Part shown: positions 30,160 to 32,544 of the stretch, in pieces
Layout: every line of letters begins with the position of its first letter
Position numbering within the stretch: the first letter of the stretch is position 1
Assembly: GCA_903934875.1 (NCBI GenBank)
Contig: CAIZPP010000311.1
Coordinates: 1 to 32,544 of the forward strand
DNA length: 32,544 nt
Direction of reading: 5' to 3'
Source: an uncultured Methylococcaceae bacterium
GTDB lineage: Bacteria; Pseudomonadota; Gammaproteobacteria; Methylococcales; Methylococcaceae
Notes under the pieces: model-generated
What the model was told of the DNA's origin: nothing
The model's input: only the letters and a program-made list of their open reading frames with translations
Databases searched by the model: none
Translations under genes and position numbers: made by a program

Positions 30160-31116
30160 GCTACGCCTGACCGTCAGCGCGGCGAAGATTTTTCCGGCTA
30201 CGGCGGCGGCGACCGGCGGCGGGAAGGCATTGCCAATTTGGCGGTAAACCGGGGTTTTCTTGCCGAAAAACTGCCAATCATCGGGGAAGCCTTGAATGCG
30301 GGCGGCCATCCGCGTGGTCAGGCGCGGCATCCCGACGAAATCACGCGGCGGGGCTTCGTCCCACAAACCCAGCCCGTCTACGCCTAATGTGGCCCAGGCT
30401 TGCCGGGCGCGGGTGGGTCCAAGATCGGGTCCGCCATGCTTTTTTGAGCCGCCAACCAAGGTCGGGGCAATCATATTGGCTTGTTTGCGCCAGCGCTCGG
30501 CACCCTGCCAGCCGTTCATTTTCATCAAATCATAGAGTAGTTCGCCAACAGTAGGTGGCTGCACTTTTTGCGGTTCCGGCCACTCAAACTGACCGGCCAA
30601 GTCTTTGCGGATGCCGACGAAAACCACTCGGGGGCGCAGTTGTGAAACCCCATAGTCGCAGGCATTCAGCAGTTTCCAACCCGGCTGGTAGCCCAGTTTG
30701 ATGAGTTGCTTTTCAACCTTGTTGCGGTAATCGCCAAACACAGCATCCAGAAGCCCGCGCACATTTTCTAGCATCACGGCTTTGGGCCGGCATTCGTCAA
30801 CCAGACGAATTGCCTCGGGGAACAAGTCTCGCTCGTCGCCGGAACCCAATTGCTTGCCAGCTTTGGAAAACGGCGGGCAGGGCACACCACCGGCCAGCAG
30901 GTCTATGCCTAGATAGGGGCTGCCATCAAATAGCCGCAAGTCACCCTCGACCACGTTCCAATTTGGACGGTTCAAGCGCAGCGTCGCGCAGGCCGGCGGT
31001 TCGATTTCAACCAAGGCGGCGTGGCCGAAGCCTGCCCGTTCCAAACCCAATGCCTGCCCGCCCGCGCCGGCGCAGATTTCCAAGGATGAAAGAGCCATCA
31101 AGGAAGCAAGCCCCAT
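30136..31116 (-). CDS. DNA (cytosine-5) methyltransferase, cognate of the NgoMIV-like enzyme
   Basis: A 326-residue C5 methyltransferase. Motif I is LEICAGAGGQALGLE (12-26). The catalytic cysteine is C80 in GGVPCPPFS (motif IV), motif VI is LENVRGLL, motif VIII is QLRPR (159-163), and motifs IX-X end with YRQIGNAFPPPVAAAVA. The target-recognition region lies at about 180-270. By adjacency to the endonuclease it should methylate a cytosine in GCCGGC. The ATG at 31116 follows AGGGCGAG. The last codons, including YSVFNIK and the stop, are encoded by a MITE-1 end. The gap to the endonuclease holds two nested mobile elements. Confidence 0.92.
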   Translation of the reverse strand: MGLASLMALSSLEICAGAGGQALGLERAGFGHAALVEIEPPACATLRLNRPNWNVVEGDLRLFDGSPYLGIDLLAGGVPCPPFSKAGKQLGSGDERDLFPEAIRLVDECRPKAVMLENVRGLLDAVFGDYRNKVEKQLIKLGYQPGWKLLNACDYGVSQLRPRVVFVGIRKDLAGQFEWPEPQKVQPPTVGELLYDLMKMNGWQGAERWRKQANMIAPTLVGGSKKHGGPDLGPTRARQAWATLGVDGLGLWDEAPPRDFVGMPRLTTRMAARIQGFPDDWQFFGKKTPVYRQIGNAFPPPVAAAVAGKIFAALTVRRSYSVFNIK

Positions 31117-31164
31117 ATTCTCGCCCTGACCCTAGCTACCGCCCATCGTTTTACACAATAACTA

Positions 31165-31226
31165 CGCAGGGACAGGCAAAGCTCGCTTTGCCTGTCAAGG
31201 CAAACCTTGAAACTCCCATTCGCAAA
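31165..31226. repeat. Repeat related to the MITE-2 copy 2 interior
   Basis: CAGGCAAAGCTCGCTTTGCCTG is a hairpin followed by TCAAGGCAAACCTTGAAACTCC and a CGCAAATCGCCT-like stretch. The same order (TTTGCCTGTCAAGGCAGGCCTTGACACTCC..., then AATCGCCT) occurs in MITE-2 copy 2 at 27195-27248. The MITE-2 end sequences are missing here. Confidence 0.55.
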
Positions 31227-31230
31227 TCGC

Positions 31231-32283
31231 CTACGGCTTTCCATGTTCCATCCATTCAAGCTGACCGTCGATGAATTTGTCGCGCAAAAAATGCCCATTG
31301 ATTAACAAGCCTTGGGCATCTTCTTGGTACAGGCTGGTAACCATCCGGTTCAAAGTGCCGTCGAGCAGGTTCAACTGCTCGTGAAACGCGGCTTGTGCCG
31401 TTTTGCCTTGCGACAATAACTCGTTATTGGCCAAGCCCTGCGGCAGGGCCAGATATTTATCCACGGTGTTCGGCAGGTACTCCAAGGCAATTTGCCTGAC
31501 GTTATAAAGATTGGGGTCGGACTCATCGGCAGTTTGCAGCAAGCGGCTTAACGCAGCCAGTAGCGAGTTTTTGATGCTGTCGATTTTGGCCGTCGCTTCC
31601 GCATCCAGCCGGCCCGCAACCCGGCTTTGCAGGGATTCCAGTTTCAGCCTGAAGGGTGTAGTCGGGTCATCTTCAAAACGGTTGTTGATGCTGTCCAAGG
31701 CATCGGCGGATTTGGCGAATTTTTTCCCATAGCGTCCCTTAGTGACATTGGACAGAGTCTTTTCCAGCCGCTGCAATTCGTCGTATAGTTGCTCTTGCGC
31801 GGTCTTGACACCGTTGATGGACGTGGCTGTTGCGTAATTGGCCGGCAGGCGCAGGAAGTTTTCCAATAGCTCGGGCAAATGCACGAAGGCCGCATCATAC
31901 ACGGGCCGCAACTCCGGCTCGCGGTTGAGAGAGCGGCTTTCCAGTTCGGGCAACAGGGGTTCTATTAGTTCCTGCACACTATGCAGTTTGTCAGAGAGTC
32001 TGGGGAGGGTGGCGCGTTCGTTTGCATCGTTGATCAGCCTGTCCAGATTGCGGGCTTTTTTGCGCAGTTCCCTAGACAGGTTCTCGCGGATGGAGCGGCG
32101 CATCGGCGCAATCAACCAGAACAGGATATAGACCCAGAAGCTCAGGCTGAAACTGAAGAAAACCGAGATAAAGAACAGAAAACGGATCAGTCTGGAACTG
32201 ACACCGAAGTAGCGCGCCAAGCCTCCACATACCCCGGTGATGATCTTGTCGTCTGGATCGCGTTCGAATTTTCGTTTGTTCAT
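31231..32283 (-). CDS. PspC-domain membrane protein with long cytoplasmic helical region
   Basis: A 350-residue protein. The N-terminal PspC domain is clear: ERDPDDKIITGVCGGLARYF, then paired hydrophobic segments at about residues 31-60 ending FWLIAPMRR. Residues 65-350 are unusual for a PspC protein, which is normally short: a charged, alpha-helical region with probable coiled coils, for example LSRELRKKARNLDRLINDA and ALSRLLQTADESDPN. PspC proteins sense or relay membrane stress with PspA/B; no other psp gene is in the window. It starts with ATG at 32283, five bases from a MITE-1 solo end; no ribosome-binding site is visible on the gene side. Confidence 0.85.
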   Translation of the reverse strand: MNKRKFERDPDDKIITGVCGGLARYFGVSSRLIRFLFFISVFFSFSLSFWVYILFWLIAPMRRSIRENLSRELRKKARNLDRLINDANERATLPRLSDKLHSVQELIEPLLPELESRSLNREPELRPVYDAAFVHLPELLENFLRLPANYATATSINGVKTAQEQLYDELQRLEKTLSNVTKGRYGKKFAKSADALDSINNRFEDDPTTPFRLKLESLQSRVAGRLDAEATAKIDSIKNSLLAALSRLLQTADESDPNLYNVRQIALEYLPNTVDKYLALPQGLANNELLSQGKTAQAAFHEQLNLLDGTLNRMVTSLYQEDAQGLLINGHFLRDKFIDGQLEWMEHGKP

Positions 32284-32288
32284 AATGT

Positions 32289-32434
32289 TACAGCGTTTTC
32301 AACCTCAAATGGTTACAGCGTTTTTAATATCGAAAAGTTACTTGTTGAGCTATATCATTTTGCAAAGAAGTTCACACACAGGATTGTTTGATTGAGTGTC
32401 CTTTATTATTTTTCTTTGTTAAGAAAACGCTGTA
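32289..32434. mobile_element. MITE-1 copy H plus a solo left end
   Basis: The full element is 32314-32434 (121 bases; TACAGCGTTTTTAATATCG...AAGAAAACGCTGTA). An extra 25-base copy of the left end precedes it at 32289-32313. The interior (TATATCATTTTGCAAAG, TTTATTATT) aligns with copy E. Beyond it, 32435-32544 shows only a GACCGTTTTGACGGTC palindrome at 32481-32496. Confidence 0.75.
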
Positions 32435-32544
32435 CATAAATGCAAATCGGGAGACCTAGCGTTGAAAAAAATGGCACATAGACCGTTTTGACGGTCAACA
32501 AAAGACGTTGCCAAAACGACGGAACACGCCTGTTGCGCCTTACC

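Overview
The window looks like chromosomal DNA of a gammaproteobacterium, most likely a methanotroph of the order Methylococcales. The core gene order recA-recX-alaS-lysC-csrA-tRNA-Ser-rpsP-rimM-trmD-rplS and the hemC-hemD-hemX-hemY block are gammaproteobacterial. Two tandem MxaD-like periplasmic proteins suggest methanol/methane oxidation. The taxon is inferred from family knowledge and was not searched.

Layout. 1-1112: dispersed repeats and a Uma2-type nuclease gene. 1116-6122: slyD, then divergently hemC-D-X-Y (tetrapyrrole synthesis). 6123-9880: exported proteins, namely two near-identical MxaD-like SRPBCC proteins, a YVTN beta-propeller and a beta/gamma-crystallin-like protein, with palindromic repeats between them. 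9881-17846: the recA-to-rplS housekeeping block with tRNA-Ser(GCU). 18066-18686: a HigB/HigA-type toxin-antitoxin pair. 19103-19588: an unknown secreted protein. 19818-25777: five minus-strand genes that look like a membrane-lipid locus. In transcription order they are a PlcP-like metallophosphoesterase, an LplT-like transporter (4-base ATGA overlap with the first), a Nudix hydrolase, an MGDG-synthase-type glycosyltransferase, and a GH1 glycosidase (4-base ATGA overlap with the glycosyltransferase). 26204-32283: an accessory/defence-like stretch with a MIF-type tautomerase, a PD-(D/E)XK-like coiled-coil protein, a TIR-domain membrane protein, a type II restriction-modification pair whose endonuclease matches NgoMIV (GCCGGC) at every active-site and recognition residue I can recall, and a PspC-domain protein.

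How the genes may work together. The most interesting combination is the lipid locus. PlcP-type enzymes release diacylglycerol from phospholipids, and MGDG-synthase-type enzymes glycosylate diacylglycerol. The translationally coupled GH1 enzyme could remodel the glycolipid headgroup, as the plant GH1 enzyme SFR2 does. This is a hypothesis built on families, order and overlaps.

The other dominant theme is small non-autonomous repeats. A family of about 122 bp (called MITE-1 here) has TA-CAGCG...CGCTG-TA ends, as expected for IS630/Tc1-type elements. It occurs about seven times, plus solo ends. It abuts start codons, supplies C-terminal codons to two genes and brackets the restriction endonuclease gene to the base. 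A second family (MITE-2, 128-138 bp, 7-bp AT-rich target duplications) is twice nested inside MITE-1. Other nested palindromes lie upstream of recA, downstream of higA and between the lipid genes, and one repeat is inserted in frame in the TIR protein's linker. No CRISPR array, rRNA or intact transposase gene was seen.
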